DNA of 8,332 nt, from assembly GCA_003070825.1 (NCBI GenBank), contig QBLP01000071.1, positions 1 to 8,332 of the forward strand, in the 5' to 3' direction. Origin of the DNA: Halanaerobium sp. (lineage in GTDB: Bacteria > Bacillota > Halanaerobiia > Halanaerobiales > Halanaerobiaceae). Below are positions 1 through 6,400 of the stretch, piece by piece. Positions within the stretch are counted from its first letter, which is position 1. Every line of letters begins with the position of its first letter. A program made the translations under genes and the position numbers. The notes below the pieces were generated by a model, which saw only the letters and a program-made list of their open reading frames with translations, was not told the DNA's origin and did no database searches.

Positions 1-6
1 TCTTAA

Positions 7-204
7 TTATATCTGATTAAAGCCGAAAAATCTTTTCCATTCTTTGGGGGTTTATTGAAGATTCTTTGGCTATTTAGCTCAGAAATTTTGGATAAGACAG
101 CAGATATTATTTTTCGACATAATTTCATTAGAATATTTAGAGGAAATTTAGAATTTAATTTTGATCAGGCAGCAGCAGAATTTCAAAAACTCGAAGATCT
201 ATAA
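7..204 (+). pseudogene. Unrecognised coding remnant at the left edge
   Basis: An open stretch of about 65 codons runs to a TAA at 202-204. It is bounded upstream by an in-frame TAA at 4-6 and has no ATG or GTG with a ribosome binding site. The only start-like codon is a TTG at 55-57, preceded by a G run rather than a real Shine-Dalgarno sequence. The translation looks protein-like: a hydrophobic N-terminal part around FFGGLLKILWLFSS, a basic middle part (IIFRHNFIRIFRG) and an acidic end (AAAEFQKLEDL). All three forward frames have stops within the first 20 bases, so it does not simply continue from outside the window. A terminator-like hairpin follows the stop directly, as at the end of a real gene. 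I read it as the 3' remnant of a decayed gene, possibly for a membrane protein. The family is not recognised, and chance remains possible. Confidence 0.35.
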
Positions 205-238
205 AAAATTCATCTGTAGAAGGGCTGATGCATTTTTT
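203..238. terminator. Terminator-like hairpin, possibly bidirectional
   Basis: An A-rich arm (203-209, AAAAAAT), then CATC-t-G at 211-216, an eight-base loop, C-t-GATG at 225-230, and the matching T-rich arm ATTTTTT at 232-238. The hairpin has two internal mismatches. The A tract on one side and the T tract on the other would let it work as a rho-independent terminator in either direction. It begins at the stop codon of the left-edge remnant and separates it from the regulatory genes that follow. The GC core is short, so its strength is uncertain. Confidence 0.5.
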
Positions 239-290
239 GAAGAAAGTTTAAATTAAATATTTCAAATAAGCTCAAAGATATGTCAGGGTA

Positions 291-317
291 TATTCAAATA
301 GTATTCAAAAAATTGAA
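291..317. repeat. TTCAAA direct repeats plus an inverted repeat over the -35 box
   Basis: TATTCAAA occurs at 291-298 and again at 302-309, exactly 11 bases apart, so both copies lie on about the same face of the helix. The second copy also forms an inverted repeat, TTCAA (304-308), AAAA, TTGAA (313-317). Its right arm is the -35 element of the promoter for the next gene. This is the layout expected of a repressor or autoregulator site. Because the region is AT-rich, chance cannot be excluded. Confidence 0.35.
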
Positions 318-341
318 AACTCCATCAATCTGTAGTATAAT
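313..341 (+). promoter_or_regulatory. Sigma-A type promoter of the small regulator operon
   Basis: TTGAAA at 313-318 and TATAAT at 336-341 are separated by 17 bases, close to the vegetative consensus. A second TATAAT overlaps it at 341-346. Transcription should begin near 348-353, only a few bases before the ribosome binding site, giving a very short leader. Confidence 0.75.
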
Positions 342-368
342 ATAATTGTAAGAAAGGAGAGCTTTTAG

Positions 369-533
369 ATGAAGGTATATACTACAGATGAGGTCGCTGA
401 TATGCTAAAAATCTCCAGAAATTCGGTTTTGAAGTTGATAAAGAAAAAAGAATTGAAGGCGAAGAAAGTTGCCAGAAAATGGAGGATTACAGAAGGACAT
501 CTGCAGGATTTTTTCGAAGATGAGCGCAGTTAA
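369..533 (+). CDS. Excisionase-type helix-turn-helix DNA-binding protein, 54 aa
   Basis: This small protein is almost entirely one DNA-binding domain of the excisionase/AlpA-like family (HTH_17 type). Residues 4-15 (YTTDEVADMLKI) form the first part of the helix-turn-helix. SRNSVLKLIKKKEL (about 16-29) matches the recognition helix and turn, and KKVARKWRITEGHLQDFF (about 32-49) is the usual basic wing plus closing helix. The start is an ATG with AAAGGAGA at 353-360, eight bases upstream, under a strong promoter. Family members act as small transcription factors, as excisionases or as DNA-binding parts of larger assemblies. Neither an integrase nor phage genes are nearby, so a role in excision is not supported. 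It probably acts with, or regulates, the MerR-like gene 58 bases downstream. The target is unknown. Confidence 0.85.
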   Translation: MKVYTTDEVADMLKISRNSVLKLIKKKELKAKKVARKWRITEGHLQDFFEDERS

Positions 534-549
534 GAGAAGTGAGTTGTCT

Positions 550-568
550 TGTTGACATAGTGTTAACA
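550..568. promoter_or_regulatory. Tandem TGTT(G/A)ACA boxes between the two regulator genes
   Basis: TGTTGACA at 550-557 and TGTTAACA at 561-568 are two near-identical eight-base boxes spaced 11 bases apart. The second is a perfect palindrome and the first differs at one position. They lie just upstream of the ribosome binding site of the second gene. TTGACA inside the first box resembles a -35 element, but there is no -10 at suitable spacing. A regulator-binding site is therefore more likely than a promoter. Confidence 0.35.
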
Positions 569-591
569 GCACAGGAAAGGATCTGATATTT

Positions 592-1098
592 ATGATTTCC
601 TTAGATGGTGCTCGCAGACTTGTAGAAGAGATAAGGGGCGATGAAATCCCTCCAATTTATACCGAATTCAGACTTCGCGACTGGTCCAGAAAGGGAGTTA
701 TCTCCCGGGTGAAAATTAAAAATGGTAGTGCTCTATATCCGGAGATTGTGACAGCAGAGATATTAACTGCGTTGAAGCTTAAGGATAAATATAAAATTCC
801 AGAAATTGCAGAAGCCAGAAAATGTCTGGAACTTGAAGGTAGTCATCCACATCAGATTACTGAGGAAGAGCTAATCAGGTTTGTTAACTGCAGTAAACTC
901 TTTAATGACAAAAAATTGGTTACCAAACTCAGCCTCAGTCGGATAGAATCTCTCGCTAAAATAAAAGAATTAATTGATGATCTGCTGCAGGAGAAGAAAC
1001 ATCTAGAAGTTGTAGGAGATTACTTGAAGGTATTTCTTGAGTCAGAAAAAGAACTAAAGGAACTTAGAGAAAATAAAAGAGAAAATTTTGTTTCCTAG
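592..1098 (+). CDS. MerR-like winged-helix DNA-binding protein with C-terminal coiled coil
   Basis: A 168-residue protein not recognised as any named family member. Residues about 22-80 align by pattern with the MerR-type winged helix: a helix ending in RLRDWSRKGVI (27-37, compare the LRYWE..GLI motif), a wing containing NGSALYP (44-50), then a helical stretch TAEILTALKLKDKYKIPEIAEARKC (54-78, written here only as the helix that follows the wing). Residues about 116-163 are rich in leucine, lysine and glutamate and should form a long coiled coil, the usual dimerisation device of MerR proteins. No conserved metal or ligand-binding cysteine cluster is visible; there are only two cysteines (78 and 100). 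The ATG has AAAGGA at 576-581, ten bases upstream. It is probably co-transcribed with the 54-residue protein before it and ends at a clear terminator. Its regulon and signal are unknown. Confidence 0.7.
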   Translation: MISLDGARRLVEEIRGDEIPPIYTEFRLRDWSRKGVISRVKIKNGSALYPEIVTAEILTALKLKDKYKIPEIAEARKCLELEGSHPHQITEEELIRFVNCSKLFNDKKLVTKLSLSRIESLAKIKELIDDLLQEKKHLEVVGDYLKVFLESEKELKELRENKRENFVS

Positions 1099-1107
1099 CA
1101 AATTTGA

Positions 1108-1132
1108 GCCGGTAGCAATACCGGTCTTTTTT
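1108..1132 (+). terminator. Rho-independent terminator after the MerR-like gene
   Basis: A six base-pair GC-rich stem, CCGGTA (1109-1114) and TACCGG (1119-1124), closes a GCAA loop, extended by one G-U pair and followed by TTTTTT at 1127-1132. It starts ten bases after the stop codon at 1098. It should end the regulator transcript before the serine dehydratase promoter. Confidence 0.9.
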
Positions 1133-1150
1133 CTGTTAAAGTCGAAATTC

Positions 1151-1179
1151 TTGACAACTGCTGGTGGACACTTTAAAAT
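1151..1179 (+). promoter_or_regulatory. Sigma-A type promoter of the sdaAB-sdaAA-ridA unit
   Basis: TTGACA at 1151-1156 is a perfect -35 element, followed after 17 bases by TAAAAT at 1174-1179. It lies directly downstream of the preceding terminator and gives a leader of roughly 60 bases before sdaAB. Confidence 0.8.
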
Positions 1180-1224
1180 ATTTTGTAAGAGTTACATAAA
1201 TTGTTTAAAATATAGTTTTAAAAT
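1172..1224. repeat. Three TTTAAAAT boxes in the sdaAB promoter and leader
   Basis: TTTAAAAT occurs at 1172-1179 (covering the -10 element), 1204-1211 and 1217-1224. The last two sit in an inverted repeat, TTTAAAA (1204-1210), TATAG, TTTTAAA (1216-1222). This is followed by TTTTTT at 1226-1231, just before the AGGTGG ribosome binding site. The all-AT stem would be weak as RNA, so an operator is more likely than an attenuator. AT-rich leaders can produce such patterns by chance. Confidence 0.3.
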
Positions 1225-1244
1225 CTTTTTTAGGTGGTGCATTA

Positions 1245-1916
1245 ATGGATAATCTAAGTGCTTTTGATATGATTGGTCCGGTTATGATTGGCCCATCCAG
1301 CTCACATACAGCCGGAGCTGTCAGGATCGGCAATCTTGCCAAAGAAATTGTAAATAATGAATATCAGGATATAAAAATATATTTTCACGGTTCTTTTAAA
1401 GAAACATATAAAGGTCATGGTACAGACAGGGCCATTATTGGCGGGCTTTTAGGCTATAAGACTGATGATCCAAAAATCAAGGATTCGCTGAAAACAGCAG
1501 CAGAGATGGGAATTAAATTTGAATTTTTTCCAATTAAATTAGAAAATGTTCACCCCAATACTGTAAAACTGGAAATTACAGATGTAGACGGAGTCAACAC
1601 AACAATTACAGCTTCCTCGGTTGGCGGCGGCAAAATAGTTGTTACAAGGTTAAATAATACTGAGCTAAACTTAAAGGGAGAATACTATACTTTGATCACC
1701 TTTCACCAGGACCAGCCGGGATTAATTGCCAAGATTTCGGAAATTTTAAATATCTATAATTTAAACATTGCCGAAATGCAGGTTTTAAGGGAGCGAAAAG
1801 GTCACCAGGCGACAGCAATTATCAACCTTGACCATGAGATTGAAGATCAGATTCTGTCCCTGATTAGAGGTATCCCCGGCATCAAAACTTCAAAACTAAT
1901 TAAGCCGTTGAATTAA
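1245..1916 (+). CDS. sdaAB: L-serine dehydratase, iron-sulfur dependent, beta subunit
   Basis: Beta subunit of the two-part, [4Fe-4S] L-serine dehydratase that deaminates L-serine to pyruvate and ammonia in the cytoplasm. At 223 residues it has the usual length for the Bacillus-type subunit. The N-terminal domain carries the family motif GPSSSHTAG (16-24), HGSFKETYKGHGTDRA (48-63), HPNT (103-106) and SVGGGK (125-130). Residues about 148-220 form an ACT domain (YYTLITFHQDQPGLIAKI onward), a fold that often binds amino acids and tunes the enzyme. The ATG is preceded by AGGTGG at 1232-1237. The gene is followed after 15 bases by the alpha subunit, so the two are translated from one message. The subunit has no cysteine ligands of its own; those are in SdaAA. 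Confidence 0.95.
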   Translation: MDNLSAFDMIGPVMIGPSSSHTAGAVRIGNLAKEIVNNEYQDIKIYFHGSFKETYKGHGTDRAIIGGLLGYKTDDPKIKDSLKTAAEMGIKFEFFPIKLENVHPNTVKLEITDVDGVNTTITASSVGGGKIVVTRLNNTELNLKGEYYTLITFHQDQPGLIAKISEILNIYNLNIAEMQVLRERKGHQATAIINLDHEIEDQILSLIRGIPGIKTSKLIKPLN

Positions 1917-1931
1917 AGAGGAGGCAGCAGA

Positions 1932-2816
1932 GTGGAAAATTTTAATACAGTAAAAGAATTAATCGAAATTGCAGAAAAAAAGGAAATCTCACTGGCTCAG
2001 GTGGTTATCGACCGGGAAATTGAGATTACTGAACTTTCGGAAGCAGAAGTAAGGGAAAAGATGAAAGAAACCTTAGAAGTCATGCGGGAATCAGTTAAAC
2101 CTGCTTTAAATCAGGATATAAAATCAATGAGTGGTTTGACCGGAGGAGATGCAAAATTAGTAGATCAGGCAAGAAAAGAAGGAAAAAGCCTGGTTGGCGA
2201 CCTATTTTCCCGCATCATAGCCAATACTCTGGCGGTTTCGGAACTGAACTCAGCTATGGGGAAGATCGTGGCCTGTCCAACTGCCGGTTCCTGTGGGATT
2301 ATGCCCGGTTCCCTCTTAACTCTGGCTGAAGAATATCAATTTGAAGAAGAAAAAATTATAGAGGCTCTGTTTGTTGCCTCTGGCTTTGGCATGGTTATTG
2401 CCAAACAGGCCTCAGTTTCAGGAGCAGCTGGCGGCTGTCAGGCAGAATGCGGATCTGCTTCGGCAATGACAGCAGCAGCAATCACCTATCTGATGGGAGG
2501 CAGCAATCAGGCGGTTGCTTCTGCAGCAGCAGTGGCCCTAAAAAATCTGCTGGGTTTGGTCTGTGATCCGGTTGCAGGTCTGGTTGAGGTACCCTGTATT
2601 AAGAGAAATGCCATCGGCAGCAGCAATGCTGTCACAGCTGCAGAAATGGCCCTGGCCGGGGTTGAAAGTGTAATTCCAATAGATGAGGTGATCACAGCCA
2701 TGAAGGAAGTGGGAGATGCACTTCCGGAAAGCCTTAAGGAAACTTCCTGTGGCGGACTGGCTGTAACTCCAACTGCCTGCAGAATTAAAAAAGAACTGCA
2801 GACTGAATCACTTTAA
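1932..2816 (+). CDS. sdaAA: L-serine dehydratase, iron-sulfur dependent, alpha subunit
   Basis: Catalytic, cluster-bearing subunit of the [4Fe-4S] L-serine dehydratase; 294 residues, close to the usual 300. Family hallmarks are SGLTGGDAK (67-75), CPTAGSCGIMPG (115-126), GAAGGCQAECGSASAM (164-179), CDPVAGLVEVPCIKRNA (211-227) and the C-terminal KETSCGGLAVTPT (269-281). Cysteines at 115, 121, 169, 173, 211 and 222 fall in these motifs. Three of the conserved ones are expected to hold the cluster, whose free iron binds the serine hydroxyl; which three cannot be proved here. It starts with GTG, with AGAGGAGG at 1917-1924 seven bases upstream, overlapping the region just after the sdaAB stop. Such clusters are oxygen-sensitive, which fits an anaerobe. 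Dehydration yields 2-aminoacrylate, the substrate type handled by ridA downstream. Confidence 0.96.
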   Translation: MENFNTVKELIEIAEKKEISLAQVVIDREIEITELSEAEVREKMKETLEVMRESVKPALNQDIKSMSGLTGGDAKLVDQARKEGKSLVGDLFSRIIANTLAVSELNSAMGKIVACPTAGSCGIMPGSLLTLAEEYQFEEEKIIEALFVASGFGMVIAKQASVSGAAGGCQAECGSASAMTAAAITYLMGGSNQAVASAAAVALKNLLGLVCDPVAGLVEVPCIKRNAIGSSNAVTAAEMALAGVESVIPIDEVITAMKEVGDALPESLKETSCGGLAVTPTACRIKKELQTESL

Positions 2817-2913
2817 AATTAAATCTGAAAGAAAAACAGGATTAGATGCGAATTTTGCTAAAAGTGTTGCTGAGGAGTTAAATGTTTCAAAATATACAAT
2901 CTATAATTATTAA
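2815..2913 (+). pseudogene. Fossil C-terminus of a YheO/DauR-like helix-turn-helix regulator
   Basis: Starting at the sdaAA stop in another frame, about 32 codons read as a good helix-turn-helix: GLDANFAKSVAEELNVSKYT followed by IYNY, then TAA at 2911-2913. The pattern AVAEELNVSRYTIYNYLKEI is typical of the C-terminal HTH of YheO/DauR PAS-type regulators. Here the expected leucine codon after YNY is TAA, one base from TTA, and the next codons still read KEIKEG before ridA. There is no start codon and no room for the N-terminal PAS part. I infer that a regulator gene between sdaAA and ridA was deleted except for its tail, which then acquired a stop. The family match is from memory of the pattern and was not searched. 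Confidence 0.6.
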
Positions 2914-2940
2914 AAAGAGATTAAAGAAGGAGAGATAATT

Positions 2941-3321
2941 ATGACTAAAAAAATTATAAATACAGAAAATGCCCCAGCTGCTATTGGTCCTTATTCTCAG
3001 GCGGTGGAGGTCAATAATCAACTCTTTATTTCAGGACAGATTCCAATTAATCCTGAAACAGGGGAGCTGGTGGGCGACGATCTAAAAAAACAGACAGTTC
3101 AGTCACTGGAGAATTTAAAGGCTGTATTAGAAGCAGCCGGTTACTCACTGCAGGATGTAGTTAAGTGTGAATTATTTATCTCTGACATGGATAATTTTAA
3201 TCAGATCAATCAAATCTATGCCGAATATTTCACTAAAGATGCTCCTGCCAGGGCCTGTGTGGAAGTCAGCAGGCTGCCTAAGGATGTTAAAGTAGAAATT
3301 GCGGCTGTTGCAGTAAAATAA
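2941..3321 (+). CDS. ridA: RidA family 2-iminobutanoate/2-iminopropanoate deaminase
   Basis: Cytoplasmic enamine/imine deaminase that hydrolyses 2-aminoacrylate and related intermediates to 2-oxo acids and ammonia, protecting PLP enzymes. At 126 residues it has the standard length for this trimeric fold. Motifs: NAPAAIGPYSQAV (10-22), SGQIP (31-35), NLKAVLEAAG (58-67) and the family signature ARACVEVSRLPKDVKVEI (103-120). R104 and E119 correspond to the catalytic-site arginine and glutamate of E. coli RidA (R105, E120), and Y18 to its Y17, so the active enzyme group is likely. The ATG has AAGGAG at 2926-2932, about eight bases upstream. It lies 124 bases after sdaAA with no terminator between, so it is probably part of the serine dehydratase unit. 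A TATAAT at 2902-2907 might give it a weak promoter of its own. Confidence 0.95.
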   Translation: MTKKIINTENAPAAIGPYSQAVEVNNQLFISGQIPINPETGELVGDDLKKQTVQSLENLKAVLEAAGYSLQDVVKCELFISDMDNFNQINQIYAEYFTKDAPARACVEVSRLPKDVKVEIAAVAVK

Positions 3322-3331
3322 TCTTAAGAAT

Positions 3332-3374
3332 AAGTTGGGTCTGAGTCTTCTGCTCAGCCCGGCTTTATTTTTTT
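3332..3374 (+). terminator. Strong rho-independent terminator after ridA
   Basis: CTGAG (3341-3345) pairs with CTCAG (3353-3357) around a seven-base loop. After a bulged T the stem continues with GGG (3337-3339) and CCC (3358-3360), then through two G-U pairs to AAG/CTT. A run of seven T at 3368-3374 follows. It begins ten bases after the ridA stop and isolates carB from the serine unit. Confidence 0.9.
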
Positions 3375-3379
3375 AATAT

Positions 3380-3399
3380 TTAATGAATTTAAACATTAA
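3380..3399. promoter_or_regulatory. Inverted repeat upstream of carB, possible operator
   Basis: TTAATG (3380-3385) and CATTAA (3394-3399) are perfect six-base arms around an eight-base AT spacer. The left half, AATGAATTT, resembles half of an ArgR/AhrC ARG box (consensus TGAAT..ATTCA), but the right half does not follow that consensus. It lies between the ridA terminator and carB, where an arginine or pyrimidine regulator could act. No convincing -35/-10 pair is visible in 3375-3456; TAAAAT (3428-3433) and TATATA (3435-3440) are the only -10-like sites. Confidence 0.3.
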
Positions 3400-3456
3400 T
3401 CTTCAAGCAGGAATATGAGTTTTTATCTAAAATCTATATACAAGGCTAAATAATTT

Positions 3457-3466
3457 GAGGAGGAGA
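3457..3466 (+). promoter_or_regulatory. carB ribosome binding site that fixes its start
   Basis: GAGGAGGAGA is a near-perfect Shine-Dalgarno sequence, six bases before the ATG at 3473. An in-frame TTG at 3455 would place this site inside the coding region and add MRRREL, so that longer start is rejected. Confidence 0.9.
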
Positions 3467-3472
3467 GAATTA

Positions 3473-6400
3473 ATGCCCAAAAGAGAAGATTTAGAAAAGA
3501 TTTTAATTATTGGTTCAGGACCGATAGTAATCGGTCAGGCCTGTGAGTTTGATTATTCTGGAACTCAGGCCTGTAAGGCACTGATGGAAGAAGACTATGA
3601 AATTGTACTTGTGAATTCGAATCCGGCCACCATTATGACCGACCCGGAGATGGCAGACCGTACATATATAGAACCCCTGACTGCAGCGAGTATTGAGCGC
3701 ATTATTAAAAAGGAAAAACCTGATGCCCTGCTTTCCAATTTAGGGGGCCAGACAGCACTTAATTTAGCTTCCGAGCTTTATGAAAAAGGGATTTTGGAGA
3801 AATATGGAGTAGAGATTATTGGAATCCAGCCGGAAGCAATTGAGCGGGGAGAAGACAGAATTAAATTTAAAGAAGAGATGGAAAAACTGGGAGTTCCAAT
3901 GCCCAAAAGTCTGCCGGCCTACAGTGTGGATGAGGCAGAAAAGATTGCTAAGGACTTAGGTTTTCCGGTAGTTGTCCGCCCGGCCTACACAATGGGTGGT
4001 GCCGGTGGTGGTCTCGTCTATAACGTAGAAGAATTGAGAAATGTAGCTGATAATGGGATAGCTGCCAGTATGATCAACCAGGTTTTAGTCGAAGAAGCTG
4101 TAATTGGCTGGCAGGAGCTGGAGCTCGAACTGGTCCGGGACCAGAATGAAAAGAAAATTTCAATCTGTTTTATCGAAAATGTGGATCCAATGGGAGTCCA
4201 TACAGGAGACAGCTTCTGTGTGGCACCGATGCTGACCATTGGCGAAGATGTGCAGCAGAGAATCGAAGATTACAGTTATCAGATTGCAGATGCAATCGGA
4301 GTTATCGGGGGTGCTAACTTTCAATTTGCCTATAACCGGGAAGAGGACAGGCTGGTAATTATTGAAATGAACCCCAGAACCTCACGCTCATCAGCTCTGG
4401 CCTCCAAGGCAACCGGATTTCCAATCGCCAGAATTTCAACCAAGCTCTCTGTGGGAATCACCTTAGATGAGCTGCCCTATTATAATGGAGAAAACCTGGC
4501 TCACTATCAGCCAGGAGGAGACTATGTGGTTGTTAAATATGCCCGCTGGTCTTTTGAGAAATTTCCCGGAGCTGAAGATAAGCTCGGCACCCAGATGAAA
4601 GCTGTGGGTGAGGCGATGAGTATCGGTAAAAATTATGCAGAGGCCGCCCAAAAAGCTATCCGCTCCCTGGAGATCGGCCGCTCAGGTTTTGGCAATGTCA
4701 AAAAGCATAAAGAGCTGAGCGAAGAAGAAATCTTAGAAAAATTAATGACTCCTTCCAGTGAGCGCCACTTCCTAATCTATGAGGCCTTCAGCCGGGGAAT
4801 CAGTGTTGAAGAAATCAAAGAGATTACCCACATTTCAAGCTGGTTTTTAGAAGAGATGCTGAAGCTGGTGGAACTGGAAAAGAAACTGCTTAAACATCAG
4901 GGTCAGACCCTGCCGGCAGAGCTTCTGGTTGAGGCCAAAGAAAAGGGTTTTTCTGATAAATATCTGGCTGAAATTCTAAATTATGAGGAAGAAAAATTGC
5001 GGAAGGCCCGCAAGTATGCAGTTGAAAATGACAATTTTGACCTGGTCAGGGTTAGTGGAGCCGAGGGTGAGTACTATTACTCTTCCTATAATCTGGCTGA
5101 GGAAAAAACTGCAGCTTCTGATTCCAAAAAAGTAATGATCTTAGGTGGAGGACCAAATCGAATCGGACAGGGAATTGAGTTTGACTATGCCTGTGTCCAT
5201 GCATCCTTTACCCTCGATAAAATGGGATATGATTCGGTAATGGTCAACTGTAATCCGGAAACTGTCTCCACAGATTATGATATTTCTTCAAAACTATATT
5301 TTGAACCGCTGACAGCCGAGGATGTCCTCAGGATTTACGAAAAAGAGAAGCCGGAAGGAGTAATTGTTCAGTTTGGTGGTCAGACACCACTGAATATTGC
5401 TGAGGAGCTGGAAAATGCAGGAGTAAATATTTTAGGAACCTCTCCGGCCAGCATCGACTTTGCTGAAAACAGAGAAGAGTTTAGAAAACTGATGCAGAAA
5501 CTGGAGATACCACAGCCGGAAAGTGATGTTGCCAAATCAGTCGAGCAGGCCTATCAAATTGCAGAAAAGATTGGCTACCCGCTGATGCTCAGACCTTCCT
5601 ATGTCCTCGGAGGTCGGGGAATGGAGATTGTCTATAATAAAAAGAGCCTGGATCATTATTTAGAGTCCCAAGTGGCTGAAGTTTCAGCTGAGCATCCGGT
5701 TTTAATCGATAAGTTTTTAGAAGATGCGCTGGAGGCAGAAGTTGACGCCCTGACCGATGGTGAGGAGACCTTTGTGGCTGCAGTTATGGAGCATATAGAA
5801 GAAGCCGGAATCCATTCAGGTGACAGTGCCTGTGCCATTCCTTCACTGGAGATTACTGAGGAGCAGCTTGAGACGATCAAAAAATATACAGCTGAAATTG
5901 CTTCTGCTCTTGAAGTTGTAGGGCTGATGAATATTCAGTTTGCAATCTATGAGGGTCAGGTCTATATTATCGAAGCAAACCCCAGAGCTTCCAGAACTGT
6001 ACCCCTGGTAAGTAAGGTGACTGGTGTTAATATGGCTCAACTGGCAACCAGACTGATGCTCGGCGAATCGCTGGCTGCAATGGAGCTAGAGGACCAGGAG
6101 ATCCCTTATACCGGGGTCAAGGAAGCGGTTTTCCCCTTTGATAAATTCGAAAATGTGGATACTGTACTGGGACCGGAAATGAAAGCTACCGGTGAGGTAA
6201 TGGGAATTGCCAGCACCTATGCTCAGGCCTTCTACAAGGCTCAGACAGCTGCCGGACTCGAGCTGCCGACTGAGGGTAAGGTTTTAATTACAGTCAATGA
6301 CCGGGATAAGGAAAAAATACTGCCCACAGCAAAAAAGCTTAAAAAACTCGGTTTTGAAATTCTTGCTACTCCGGGGACTAAAGACTTCCTGGAGCAGAAT

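Noticed and set aside
552..591. A separate promoter for the MerR-like gene starting at TTGACA (552-557)
   Set aside because: No -10 hexamer lies 16-18 bases downstream; position 575-580 is the purine-rich ribosome binding site. Co-transcription from the 313-341 promoter is simpler.
369..1098. Phage or integrative element indicated by the excisionase-like protein
   Set aside because: No integrase, attachment-site repeats, tRNA gene or phage proteins are present; HTH_17 proteins are common as ordinary regulators.
2878..2907. Internal ridA promoter using TATAAT at 2902-2907
   Set aside because: The -10 is perfect but falls inside the apparent coding fossil (codons for Tyr-Asn) and the only -35 at fair spacing, TTAAAT, matches poorly. 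Kept as a possibility only.
3455..3472. TTG start for carB giving six extra residues (MRRREL)
   Set aside because: These codons are the AGGAGG ribosome binding site itself; the ATG at 3473 is correctly spaced and starts the normal CarB N-terminus MPKREDLEKILIIG.
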